This document shows positions 25,301 to 36,830 of a stretch of DNA of 64,000 nucleotides, one piece after another. Where the stretch lies: positions 1,116,001 to 1,180,000 of the forward strand of contig NZ_CP128477.1 of the NCBI RefSeq assembly GCF_030369675.1, in the 5' to 3' direction. A model generated the notes under the pieces. That model did no database searches. It had not been told where the DNA came from and saw only the letters and a program-made list of their open reading frames with translations. How positions within the stretch are numbered: position 1 is the stretch's first letter; each line of letters starts with the position of its first letter. This DNA is from Peteryoungia algae (GTDB taxonomy: Bacteria; Pseudomonadota; Alphaproteobacteria; Rhizobiales; Rhizobiaceae). A program made the translations under genes and the position numbers.

Positions 25301-26102
25301 CTTTCGCCATCACAGACTTTACCGACGCGTTGATCTGGCCCGGCCGCGAAAAACGGTCGAGCGAGTTGATCACGCCGCGGATCACGTGGATCTCGGGCGT
25401 CGTGAATGCTCGCCGGGTGAAGACAGCGCGCAGATTGTCGATCATCCTCGGCTTCTTGTTGGCGGGATGGAAATACCCCCTGACGTCGAGCGCCTGCTCC
25501 AGATGCTCGAACATGCCGATCACCTCATCCTTCGTCGCCTGTGGCTGTTCCGGCGCATCGAACGGCACCGCATGAGGATCCTCGATGTCGGACTTCATCC
25601 ATTCATAGGACATGAGAAGCACCGCCTGGGCAATATTCAGCGAGGCGAAGGCCGGATTGACAGGGAAGGTGACGATTTCATCGGCCAGCGCCACATCTTC
25701 GGTCGAGAGGCCCGACTTTTCACGTCCGAACAGGATACCGGTCTTCTCGCCCGAGCGGAACCGCTGGCGAAGCGTCTCGGCAGCCGTTACCGGCGAGCGC
25801 ACCGGCTTGAAGCCGTCCCTGAAGCGCGCTGTGGTCGCATAGACGAAGTTGAGATCGGCAACCGCCTCTTCCAGCGTATCGAAGACCACTGTGCCGTCGA
25901 TCACGTGATCCGCCTTCGAGGCTGCCGCGCGCGCCTTGTCGGACGGCCAGCCGTCTCGTGGACTGACGAGACGCAGTTCCGCCAGGCCGAAATTGGCCAT
26001 GGCCCGCGCCACCATGCCGATGTTCTCGCCGAGTTGCGGCTCCACCAGAATGATTGCCGGCCCTTCGGCCAGCATGATGCGCTCGCTGTTCGTCCCTGCC
26101 AT
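25269..26102 (-). CDS. trmJ: tRNA/rRNA methyltransferase, TrmJ (SpoU) type
   Basis: The 277-residue SPOUT methyltransferase carries the knotted SAM-binding motifs [27 protein letters not shown] and A-S-L-N-I-A-Q-A-V. TrmJ 2'-O-methylates tRNA position 32; the C-terminal helical extension (about residues 185-277) fits TrmJ rather than TrmH. TtcA, encoded 9 kb away, also modifies position 32. The start at 26102 opens a natural N-terminus. Its 3' end overlaps murI. Confidence 0.93.
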   Translation of the reverse strand: MAGTNSERIMLAEGPAIILVEPQLGENIGMVARAMANFGLAELRLVSPRDGWPSDKARAAASKADHVIDGTVVFDTLEEAVADLNFVYATTARFRDGFKPVRSPVTAAETLRQRFRSGEKTGILFGREKSGLSTEDVALADEIVTFPVNPAFASLNIAQAVLLMSYEWMKSDIEDPHAVPFDAPEQPQATKDEVIGMFEHLEQALDVRGYFHPANKKPRMIDNLRAVFTRRAFTTPEIHVIRGVINSLDRFSRPGQINASVKSVMAKDGPDDEGSGK

Positions 26103-26236
26103 GATCTGCCCTTGTATGATTGTGGGGCTCCCATTGGCATAAAATCACGCGGGCGCAAAGGGGTTGGGGCGGCAACGCAGCCGCTGAAACGTCGTAGGGG
26201 CGTTCGAATTTCGGCCAAACGAACAGCGGCCAAGGC

Positions 26237-26773
26237 TCAGATCCCGCCTTGCACCTTCAGGTCCTGCTTGATGGAGGTACCACTCTGTCCATCGACAACT
26301 GGATAGATGTCGTCGATCACAGACCGCTCCCCTTCGTCAACGACGTGAAAGATCAGGACCGTATCGACATCGTATTCTGCGCCTTCACCGAAGCAACGGC
26401 GATTGTTGAAGAGCGCCGTCACCTGCCCCTCCCCGTCATCCTCGATCCTGATGTTCTCGAAGGGGCATCCATCCTGTCCCTGGGCAATCGGGTCATAGTC
26501 GAAGGGATAGCCGGTGGTCTCGCCCTCAGGCGGATCGAATGGCGGGTTCTTCGATGCCGCCTCGAAGGCCCGGGCAAAATCCCGGCTGAACAGGCGGGCA
26601 AGACGATCCTCGCTGAACACGTCTTCGCTCGGCCCGTCGATTGTATCATCCCAGCTGCGAGCCGCAGCCTCGACGATCTCTCGAACCGGTTCCGTCACGT
26701 CGGCTGAGGCGGAACCCGATGCGACCGAAGCGAAAAACAAGCCAAGGACAAATGCTGCGGACAGGGGTTGCAT
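26237..26773 (-). CDS. Secreted protein of unknown function
   Basis: The 178-residue product has a signal peptide (about residues 1-24, ending S-A-S-A-D) and an acidic mature part. Recognisable stretches are F-S-R-D-F-A-R-A-F-E-A-A, P-F-D-Y-D-P-I-A-Q-G-Q-D and V-I-D-D-I-Y-P-V. The last, at the C-terminus, recalls small periplasmic DUF3828-like proteins, but the match is loose. Two cysteines (C-P-F-E and R-R-C-F) may pair. It lies upstream of trmJ on the same strand by 134 bases and is divergent from icd. Confidence 0.75.
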   Translation of the reverse strand: MQPLSAAFVLGLFFASVASGSASADVTEPVREIVEAAARSWDDTIDGPSEDVFSEDRLARLFSRDFARAFEAASKNPPFDPPEGETTGYPFDYDPIAQGQDGCPFENIRIEDDGEGQVTALFNNRRCFGEGAEYDVDTVLIFHVVDEGERSVIDDIYPVVDGQSGTSIKQDLKVQGGI

Positions 26774-26905
26774 GGAACACTCCGAAGGGTTCTTGCCGAT
26801 ACACTGCTTTTAGCCGCAAATCGCCAGCCCTAGACAACCAAGTTTGGGGACAAATGCAGGCCGAAAGTCTGACCTGAGAATTTCCTTGAACACCCCCTCT
26901 CCTGT

Positions 26906-26933
26906 TTGCCTTGTACCGAGAGAATGTTATAGG
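26906..26933 (+). promoter_or_regulatory. Candidate icd promoter
   Basis: TTGCCT (26906-26911), a 16-base spacer and TATAGG (26928-26933) form a sigma70-like promoter 65 bases before the icd start, in the divergent gap between icd and the secreted-protein gene. Matches are partial. Confidence 0.45.
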
Positions 26934-26997
26934 CAGGCCATCGGCACGGCGCCCTCCCCGCGCTCGTCCCATAGGCACCAACCCCGCGAGGATATTC

Positions 26998-28212
26998 ATG
27001 AGCAAGATCAAGGTAGCCAACCCGGTCGTCGATCTCGACGGCGACGAGATGACCCGCATTATCTGGCAGTTCATCAAGGACAAGCTGATCCTGCCCTACC
27101 TGGATCTCGACATCGAGTATTACGACCTTTCGGTCGAGAACCGCGACGCCACCAACGACCAGGTGACGGTCGATGCGGCCCACGCCATCAAGAAGCACGG
27201 CGTCGGCATCAAGTGCGCGACGATCACCCCGGACGAACAGCGCGTGAAGGAGTTCAACCTCAAGGAAATGTGGAAGAGCCCGAACGGCACGATCCGCAAC
27301 ATCCTCGGCGGCGTCATCTTCCGCGAACCGATCATCTGCAAGAACGTACCCCGCCTCGTTCCCGGCTGGACCAAGCCGATCGTCGTTGGCCGTCACGCCT
27401 TCGGCGACCAGTACAAGGCAACCGACTTCAAGTTCCCCGGCAAGGGCAAGCTGACGATCAAGTTCGTTGGCGAAGACGGCGAAGTGATCGAAAAGGAAGT
27501 TTACAACGCTCCTGGCGCCGGCGTTGCCATGGCGATGTACAACCTCGACGAATCGATCCGCGAATTCGCCCGCGCATCCATGATGTATGGCCTGATGCGC
27601 AAATGGCCGGTCTACCTGTCCACGAAGAATACCATTCTGAAGGCCTATGACGGCCGCTTCAAGGATATCTTCGAGGAAGTCTACCAGGCCGAATTCAAGG
27701 CGAAGTTCGAGGAAGCCGGCATTGTCTACGAACACCGCCTGATCGACGACATGGTCGCATCCGCGCTCAAGTGGTCCGGCGGCTACGTCTGGGCCTGCAA
27801 GAACTACGACGGTGACGTGCAGTCCGACACGGTTGCCCAGGGGTTTGGCTCGCTCGGCCTGATGACCTCGGTCCTGCTGTCGCCCGATGGCCGCACGGTC
27901 GAAGCCGAAGCTGCACACGGCACGGTCACACGCCATTATCGCCAGCACCAGAAGGGTCAGGAAACCTCGACCAACTCGATCGCCTCGATCTTCGCCTGGA
28001 CCCGTGGCCTCGCCCACCGCGCCAAGCTCGACGACAATACGGCACTGGCAAATTTTGCCGCGACGCTCGAAAAGGTCTGCATCGACACCGTCGAGTCGGG
28101 CTTCATGACCAAGGATCTGGCGCTGCTCATCGGTCCCGATCAGCCGTGGCTCTCGACCACCGCCTTCCTAGACAAGGTCGATGAAAACCTCAAGAAGGCC
28201 ATGGCCGCCTGA
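26998..28212 (+). CDS. icd: Isocitrate dehydrogenase (NADP-dependent)
   Basis: The 404-residue enzyme is the dimeric, eukaryote-like NADP isocitrate dehydrogenase of the TCA cycle. Signatures include [27 protein letters not shown] (isocitrate and phosphate contact) and the metal/nucleotide segment G-S-L-G-L-M-T-S with [15 protein letters not shown] precedes the ATG by five bases, and the in-frame extension upstream is not conserved. It has its own promoter and a good terminator. Confidence 0.97.
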   Translation: MSKIKVANPVVDLDGDEMTRIIWQFIKDKLILPYLDLDIEYYDLSVENRDATNDQVTVDAAHAIKKHGVGIKCATITPDEQRVKEFNLKEMWKSPNGTIRNILGGVIFREPIICKNVPRLVPGWTKPIVVGRHAFGDQYKATDFKFPGKGKLTIKFVGEDGEVIEKEVYNAPGAGVAMAMYNLDESIREFARASMMYGLMRKWPVYLSTKNTILKAYDGRFKDIFEEVYQAEFKAKFEEAGIVYEHRLIDDMVASALKWSGGYVWACKNYDGDVQSDTVAQGFGSLGLMTSVLLSPDGRTVEAEAAHGTVTRHYRQHQKGQETSTNSIASIFAWTRGLAHRAKLDDNTALANFAATLEKVCIDTVESGFMTKDLALLIGPDQPWLSTTAFLDKVDENLKKAMAA

Positions 28213-28238
28213 TTGGCGCCCAAGGCTTGAAACTTCAG

Positions 28239-28268
28239 AACCCGGTCACGGCAACGTGGCCGGGTTTT
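28239..28268 (+). terminator. Rho-independent terminator of icd
   Basis: AACCCGG (28239-28245) pairs with CCGGGTT (28260-28266), with an inner CACG/CGTG stem, followed by four T (28265-28268). It overlaps the stop of the convergent gene at 28246. Confidence 0.8.
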
Positions 28269-28764
28269 CTGTCTCGGCAATGTCGTCCCCGGCATCGACG
28301 TCTTCAAAGCGCTTGCGGATCTCGGTCCCGAGGCGCCGGGCCGAAATATGGTAGCCGGACAGCGGCAGATCGTAACTCTCGAGACGATCGGGGTCGTCCT
28401 CGTCCAGGTAATCGATGTCAACCAGCCAGCGGCCATCGACACGGCGCTGGGCCAACTCGACCATCGAGGCCCAGGGGATCCGTCTCTCGGTCCTCAGATC
28501 GATCAGTTCCTCATTGTTGAGTTCGATCACCGGCCGCGTGGCGAGGACCAGATCTCGCCAGCCTTTGCGAAGCCCGAAGACGGCAAAGGCGATCAGCGCC
28601 AGATAGACGAGAACCATCAGGCTCGCCCAATCGCCGCCCAGAAGACTGGCCATCAGCCCGCCAATGGAAACTGACAAGAGAATGGCGGCCATGGCGGCCC
28701 AGAGAACCCCGAAGCCGCGGCGGGGATAGACGATCAGGGTCGGGTAGCTTGTCTCTGTTTTCAT
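28246..28764 (-). CDS. Two-helix membrane protein of unknown function
   Basis: The 172-residue product has two transmembrane helices (about residues 18-38 and 44-65; L-W-A-A-M-A-A-I-L-L-S-V-S-I and L-M-V-L-V-Y-L-A-L-I-A-F-A-V-F) followed by a soluble domain with V-I-E-L-N-N-E-E-L-I-D-L-R-T-E-R-R-I-P-W, which resembles the PH-like domains of small membrane proteins. GGAGG lies six bases before the second ATG (28764), preferred over the ATG at 28767. Function is unknown. It is convergent with icd. Confidence 0.78.
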   Translation of the reverse strand: MKTETSYPTLIVYPRRGFGVLWAAMAAILLSVSIGGLMASLLGGDWASLMVLVYLALIAFAVFGLRKGWRDLVLATRPVIELNNEELIDLRTERRIPWASMVELAQRRVDGRWLVDIDYLDEDDPDRLESYDLPLSGYHISARRLGTEIRKRFEDVDAGDDIAETENPATLP

Positions 28765-28928
28765 CATTGACCTCCATAGGGAAAATCATCCCCGGCGAAT
28801 AGCCGGGACGAGGCCTGTCACACCGGCCTAATCCTTTAGCCCTGTTGTCAAACAGCGGGACTCAGGCTCCAATACTGCCAAAAGGCAACGGGGGATGCCG
28901 TGACAGGACACATGCCACCGAAAAAATC

Positions 28929-30566
28929 ATGACCGAAGCCATCCTGCCGAAAACCGTCAGCGTTTTCAAAGAAGGATATGGTCCAGCCGGGTTCAAGGCC
29001 GATGCCCTGGCCGGCCTCACCGTGGCCATCGTCGCGCTGCCTCTGTCCATGGCGATCGCCATCGCCTCGGGCGTCACCCCGGACCGCGGCCTATACACCG
29101 CAATCATCGGCGGCTTCCTCGTATCCCTGCTTGGCGGCAGCCGCCACCAGATCGGCGGTCCGGCCGGTGCCTTCATCGTGCTCGTCAGTGCCACCGTTGC
29201 AAGCCACGGCATCGACGGCCTCATTCTGGCCACCGCGATGGCCGGCATGATGCTGATCGCCTGCGGGCTCCTGCGGATCGGAATTTACATCAAGTTCATC
29301 CCCTATCCCGTGACCGTCGGCTTCACGGCGGGCATCGCGGTGATCATCTTTGCCAGTCAGATCAGCGAATTGCTCGGCTTGCGCTTTCCCGGTGGAGAAC
29401 CCGGCCCGCTGGCCGAGAAGCTATCTGCCATCGCGGCTGCCCTGCCCGGTTTTTCGCCGGCCGCAGCCGCCATGGCCGGGCTTACGGTCGGCGTCATTCT
29501 GCTGTTGCGCCGCTACCGCCCGTCCTGGCCCGGCCTGTTGATCGCGGTTGTCGTAGCCTCGGCTGCGTCCGCCGCTCTCGACCTTCCCGTCTCGACCATC
29601 GGATCCAAATTCGGCGGCATCCCCTCCGGCTTGCCGATGCCGGCGCTGCCGCATCTTTCGCTTGATCTCGCAATCGCCGTGCTTCCCGATGCCATCGCCT
29701 TTGCCTTGCTCGGCGCCATCGAGTCCCTGCTATCGGCCGTCGTCGCCGACGGCATGACAGGCCGCCGGCACCGATCCAACACCGAACTGGTGGGCCAGGG
29801 TGTGGCCAATATTGCCTCTGCCCTGTTCGGCGGCATCTGCGTGACCGGGACGATCGCCCGAACGGCGACCAATGTACGCGCCGGTGGCACCAGCCCGGTT
29901 TCCGGCATGCTGCATGCTGTCTTCCTGCTCGTCTTCATGCTGGTCGCAGCGCCGCTTGCCGCCTACATTCCGCTCGCAGCCCTTGCCGGCGTGCTGGCGG
30001 TCGTCTCCTGGAACATGGTGGAGAAATCGGCGATCGCGGCTCTGGTCCGCTCCTCGCGCGGCGAAACGCTGATACTCGCCGTCACCTTCCTGCTCGTCGT
30101 CTTCCGCGACCTGACGGAAGGCATTGTCGTGGGCTTCTCGCTGGCGGCCCTGCAGTTCATCCATCACATGTCGAGAAATGTCCGCATCACACCGGAAAAG
30201 GTCGAGAGCCCGCTGGAGGAAATGGACGCGGAAACAGTGACCTATCGACTGGACGGGGCCTTCTTCTTTGGCGCCGTGGCGGCCGCGAGCGCCGTTCTCG
30301 ACAGGATTGCCGATGATCACCGCAATCTCGTCCTAGACTGCCACGGGATCCGTTTCATCGACACCTCGGGCGTCAATCTGCTTGCCGGCGTCATTCGCAA
30401 GGCCGTCCGGCAAGATGTGCAGGTCTATGTGATTTCGGATCGCCCGGAGATGCAGCAGATGCTGCTGCATCACGAGGTACCGGAACATGGGGTGCACTTC
30501 GTCCCTTCCTTCGATGAAGCCCGCCGGCAGATCGCAGAACGCGGGGGATCTAAGGATCCGTCATAG
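28929..30566 (+). CDS. SulP-family anion transporter with C-terminal STAS domain
   Basis: The 545-residue protein has the SulP transport core of about 12 to 14 helices, opening with the sulfate-transporter segment A-D-A-L-A-G-L-T-V-A-I-V-A-L-P-L-S-M-A, then G-G-P-A-G-A-F-I-V. A cytoplasmic STAS domain (about residues 440-540) follows with I-R-F-I-D-T-S-G-V-N-L, where the Ser of D-T-S-G is the usual phosphosite position. The likely substrates are sulfate, bicarbonate or other anions; the family is too varied to choose. The start at 28929 fits the core start. Confidence 0.92.
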   Translation: MTEAILPKTVSVFKEGYGPAGFKADALAGLTVAIVALPLSMAIAIASGVTPDRGLYTAIIGGFLVSLLGGSRHQIGGPAGAFIVLVSATVASHGIDGLILATAMAGMMLIACGLLRIGIYIKFIPYPVTVGFTAGIAVIIFASQISELLGLRFPGGEPGPLAEKLSAIAAALPGFSPAAAAMAGLTVGVILLLRRYRPSWPGLLIAVVVASAASAALDLPVSTIGSKFGGIPSGLPMPALPHLSLDLAIAVLPDAIAFALLGAIESLLSAVVADGMTGRRHRSNTELVGQGVANIASALFGGICVTGTIARTATNVRAGGTSPVSGMLHAVFLLVFMLVAAPLAAYIPLAALAGVLAVVSWNMVEKSAIAALVRSSRGETLILAVTFLLVVFRDLTEGIVVGFSLAALQFIHHMSRNVRITPEKVESPLEEMDAETVTYRLDGAFFFGAVAAASAVLDRIADDHRNLVLDCHGIRFIDTSGVNLLAGVIRKAVRQDVQVYVISDRPEMQQMLLHHEVPEHGVHFVPSFDEARRQIAERGGSKDPS

Positions 30567-30616
30567 ACGGATGTGCTGGGCGATCATTGCGCCCTCTCGC
30601 AGCATGTTCTGGAGCG

Positions 30617-30649
30617 CCAGCCAGCCAGTGCCCCAGCCAGCCAGTGCCC
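30617..30649. repeat. Short tandem repeat, 16-bp unit twice
   Basis: The unit CCAGCCAGCCAGTGCC occurs back to back (30617-30632 and 30633-30648), with the internal CCAG tetranucleotide also repeated. It lies in the 132-base gap between the SulP and alaS 3' ends. A slippage product is likely. Confidence 0.7.
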
Positions 30650-30662
30650 AGGCAAGCGGACA

Positions 30663-30695
30663 GGGGCCAGCGACACCGCCGGCCCCGTTTCCGTT
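30663..30695 (+). terminator. Possible terminator of the SulP gene
   Basis: GGGGCC-A-GCG (30663-30672) pairs with CGC-C-GGCCCC (30677-30686) around ACAC, with one A-C mismatch, then GTTTCCGTTT. The T-tract is interrupted, so this is a weak call. Confidence 0.45.
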
Positions 30696-30698
30696 TCT

Positions 30699-33356
<2,658 letters not shown>

Positions 33357-33447
33357 GTCACGCCCTTCATTCAGGCCGGGAAGCCGGCCAATTTGCAAAA
33401 TCAATGGCTTTTATCGCCCGGCTTCCTCCCTGTCCAGCAGCCGCAAC

Positions 33448-33481
33448 GAAAACCGGCCGCGTCTCCAGGGAAACGCGGCCG
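33448..33481 (-). terminator. Terminator of recA
   Basis: CGGCCGCGT (33454-33462) pairs with ACGCGGCCG (33473-33481) with a 10-base loop, followed on the minus strand by GTTTTC (complement of 33447-33452). It lies 28 bases after the recA stop, before alaS. Confidence 0.7.
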
Positions 33482-33509
33482 ACAAATATCACAAAGGTGG
33501 ACGACTGGC

Positions 33510-34598
<1,089 letters not shown>

Positions 34599-34654
34599 TC
34601 GATCCACCTTTAGGTTATTGAGGCCGCATAGGCAATGAAGCCGCCGATGAGCAA

Positions 34655-34683
34655 CATGTACCCTTTTTGTTCTTGTTTTGCAA
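34655..34683 (-). promoter_or_regulatory. recA promoter
   Basis: On the minus strand TTGCAA (plus 34678-34683) and TACATG (plus 34655-34660) are 17 bases apart, about 60 bases before the recA ATG. The spacer includes the A-rich AACAAGAACAAAAAGGG. Confidence 0.6.
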
Positions 34684-34725
34684 GTCTCCGCGAAGCAATT
34701 GATATAACATCGTTTTTGAACTCAT

Positions 34726-34740
34726 GTTCGAAATATGTTC
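34726..34740 (-). promoter_or_regulatory. SOS (LexA) box upstream of recA
   Basis: GTTC-N7-GTTC on the plus strand at 34726-34740 reads GAAC-ATATTTC-GAAC toward recA. This is the direct-repeat LexA operator known for rhizobial and other alphaproteobacterial recA genes. It sits about 43 bases upstream of the predicted -35, and the psuK gene is divergent 101 bases away. Confidence 0.85.
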
Positions 34741-34840
34741 CGCGCGGGGCATCGACGTCGCGACAATGCCCTGTCGGGACCGTCGACAGAGCGGGCCTGC
34801 CGATTTCGATTCGTGAAATCCGGGCCGCGGAGAGGTGCAC

Positions 34841-35785
34841 ATGACCGTCGATATCCTGGCAATCGGTGGCGCGCATATCGACCGCCGCGCACGCATCCTG
34901 GGGGATACAAAGCCCGGCGCCAGCAATCCCGGCGCATGGTTCGAGGAAGCCGGCGGCGGGGTTTTCAATGCAGCCTGCAATCTCTCGCGTCTCGGTCGTG
35001 CCGTCCGCCTGATTGCTCCCCGGGGGGGCGATGCGGCCGGCCAGATGGTGGCTGACGCGGCCAGCCGCGCCGGCCTTGAAGACCAGCCGGTGATGTTCCT
35101 GGATCGGGCGACCCCGAGCTACACAGCCATTCTGGAGCGCGACGGCAATCTGGTCATCGCGCTGGCCGACATGGCCTTGTATGACGCTTTCACGGCACGG
35201 CGGCTGAAGGCGCGATCGCTGCGCGACAGCCTGGCGCTCGCGGGCCACGTCCTCACCGATGCGAACCTGCCGGCAGACACCCTGACCACGCTCGCGGCGT
35301 CCTGCCATGCGGCCGGAAAGGGCATATCCGCCATCGCCATTTCACCGGCGAAGGTCATCAAGTTCCGGGCAGCCCTGCCCCATCTCAGCCATCTCTTCAT
35401 GAACGGAGCCGAGGCCGAGGCGATTGCCGGCGAGCGGCCCGAAGGACCGGAAGACTGGCCGGCTCTGCTGCGCGCCAGGGGCCTCCGAGGCGGGACTGTG
35501 ACCAGCGGCAGCGGTCCCACGATCGCCTTCGATCCCGACGGCATGGCGCTGATCGAACCCTTGCCGCTGGAAAAAATCGCCGATGTGACCGGTGCAGGCG
35601 ATGCCTTTGCAGCCGGCTTCCTCGATGCGCGCCTGACCGGCGCATCTCTCGCTGAAGCCTTGCGACACGGCACCGCCAGTGCCGCGATCACCCTCGCATC
35701 ATTGAACGCAACCGACGAAAACCTGTCGCAGGAGCGGCTGGCAAGCCAGTTGGCACTTGTCCCAGCCGCCCGTTTCCTGTCATGA
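34841..35785 (+). CDS. psuK: PfkB-family sugar kinase, probable pseudouridine kinase PsuK
   Basis: The 314-residue ribokinase-family protein has the N-terminal I-G-G-A-H-I-D segment, G-G-G-V-F-N-A-A-C-N-L-S-R-L-G and the C-terminal PfkB signature D-V-T-G-A-G-D-A-F-A-A-G, where the Asp is the catalytic base. Its partner psuG starts 28 bases downstream; a PfkB kinase beside PsuG is normally pseudouridine kinase, making pseudouridine 5'-phosphate. The ATG at 34841 is chosen with GAGAGG upstream. It is divergent from recA across 242 bases. Confidence 0.9.
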   Translation: MTVDILAIGGAHIDRRARILGDTKPGASNPGAWFEEAGGGVFNAACNLSRLGRAVRLIAPRGGDAAGQMVADAASRAGLEDQPVMFLDRATPSYTAILERDGNLVIALADMALYDAFTARRLKARSLRDSLALAGHVLTDANLPADTLTTLAASCHAAGKGISAIAISPAKVIKFRAALPHLSHLFMNGAEAEAIAGERPEGPEDWPALLRARGLRGGTVTSGSGPTIAFDPDGMALIEPLPLEKIADVTGAGDAFAAGFLDARLTGASLAEALRHGTASAAITLASLNATDENLSQERLASQLALVPAARFLS

Positions 35786-35813
35786 GAACCTGAATTTCAA
35801 GCGGAAGCCCCCC

Positions 35814-36740
35814 ATGACCCGTTCCATCTCTCCTCTCCTGCCGATCACCTATTCGAGTGAAGTCAGCGCCGCAAAGCAGCGCGGCGCCCCGATCGTGGCA
35901 CTCGAATCGACCATCATCACCCATGGCATGCCCTATCCCGGCAATCTGCAAATGGCCCGCAGCGTCGAGGACATCGTCCGCCAGCAGGGCGCGGTTCCCG
36001 CGACCATCGCCGTCATCAAGGGCGTGCTGCATATCGGCCTCGAGCCGGCAGAGCTGGAAGCGCTGGCGCAGATGGAGCATGTCATGAAGCTCTCGCGCGC
36101 CGATCTGGCCTTCGCGATCGCCGAGCGCCGCAACGGAGCGACGACCGTCGCTGCGACCATGATCGCCGCCTATCGCGCCGGCATCCATGTTTTCGCCACC
36201 GGTGGCATCGGCGGCGTGCATCGCGGCGCGGAAGAGACCTTCGACATTTCAGCCGACCTGGAAGAGCTCGCCCGCACCGCGGTCATCGTCGTCTCGGCCG
36301 GCCCGAAGGCCATTCTCGACATTCCGAAGACGCTGGAAGTGCTCGAAACACGCGGCGTTCCCGTTGTCACGTTCGACAGCGAGGACTTCCCGGCCTTCTG
36401 GTCGCGCAGCTCCGGCCTCAAGAGCGTGCTCAACCTGCAGAGCCCGGCAGCCATCGCGAATTTCCAGAAGATGCGGGATCAGCTCGGCATCGACGGCGGT
36501 ATGCTCATCGCCAATCCGGTTCCGGAATCCGACGAGATCCCACGCGAAGAGATGGAGATCTACATCAGCCGCGCACTTGCAAATGCCGAGCGCGACGAGA
36601 TCGCCGGCAAGCAGGTCACCCCCTATCTGCTCGACAACATCTTCCACCTGACAGGTGGACGTTCGCTCAAGACCAATATCGCACTCGTCGAAAACAATGC
36701 GCGCCTCGCCGCCGAGATCGCCGTCGCCATGAACGGCTGA
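35814..36740 (+). CDS. psuG: Pseudouridine-5'-phosphate glycosidase
   Basis: The 308-residue enzyme splits pseudouridine 5'-phosphate into uracil and ribose 5-phosphate. Family signatures include V-A-L-E-S-T-I-I-T-H-G-M-P-Y-P, F-A-T-G-G-I-G-G-V-H-R-G and S-A-G-P-K-A-I-L-D-I-P. With PsuK it forms the catabolic route for pseudouridine from RNA turnover. The start at 35814 follows psuK by 28 bases with GCGGAAG upstream. A strong terminator ends the two-gene unit. Confidence 0.96.
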   Translation: MTRSISPLLPITYSSEVSAAKQRGAPIVALESTIITHGMPYPGNLQMARSVEDIVRQQGAVPATIAVIKGVLHIGLEPAELEALAQMEHVMKLSRADLAFAIAERRNGATTVAATMIAAYRAGIHVFATGGIGGVHRGAEETFDISADLEELARTAVIVVSAGPKAILDIPKTLEVLETRGVPVVTFDSEDFPAFWSRSSGLKSVLNLQSPAAIANFQKMRDQLGIDGGMLIANPVPESDEIPREEMEIYISRALANAERDEIAGKQVTPYLLDNIFHLTGGRSLKTNIALVENNARLAAEIAVAMNG

Positions 36741-36764
36741 CAGTCGAGATCACCCGAGAAAAAG

Positions 36765-36797
36765 AAGAACCCGCCGGAGCGATCCGGCGGGTTCTTT
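36765..36797. terminator. Bidirectional terminator of psuG and cckA
   Basis: A 14-bp perfect stem, AAGAACCCGCCGGA (36765-36778) with TCCGGCGGGTTCTT (36783-36796), loop GCGA, has T-rich sequence on both sides (TTCTTT on plus, TTCTTTTTC on minus). Confidence 0.93.
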
Positions 36798-36830
36798 CAT
36801 TCCGCGATAGTCCATAGGCTGTGGAAGTCC

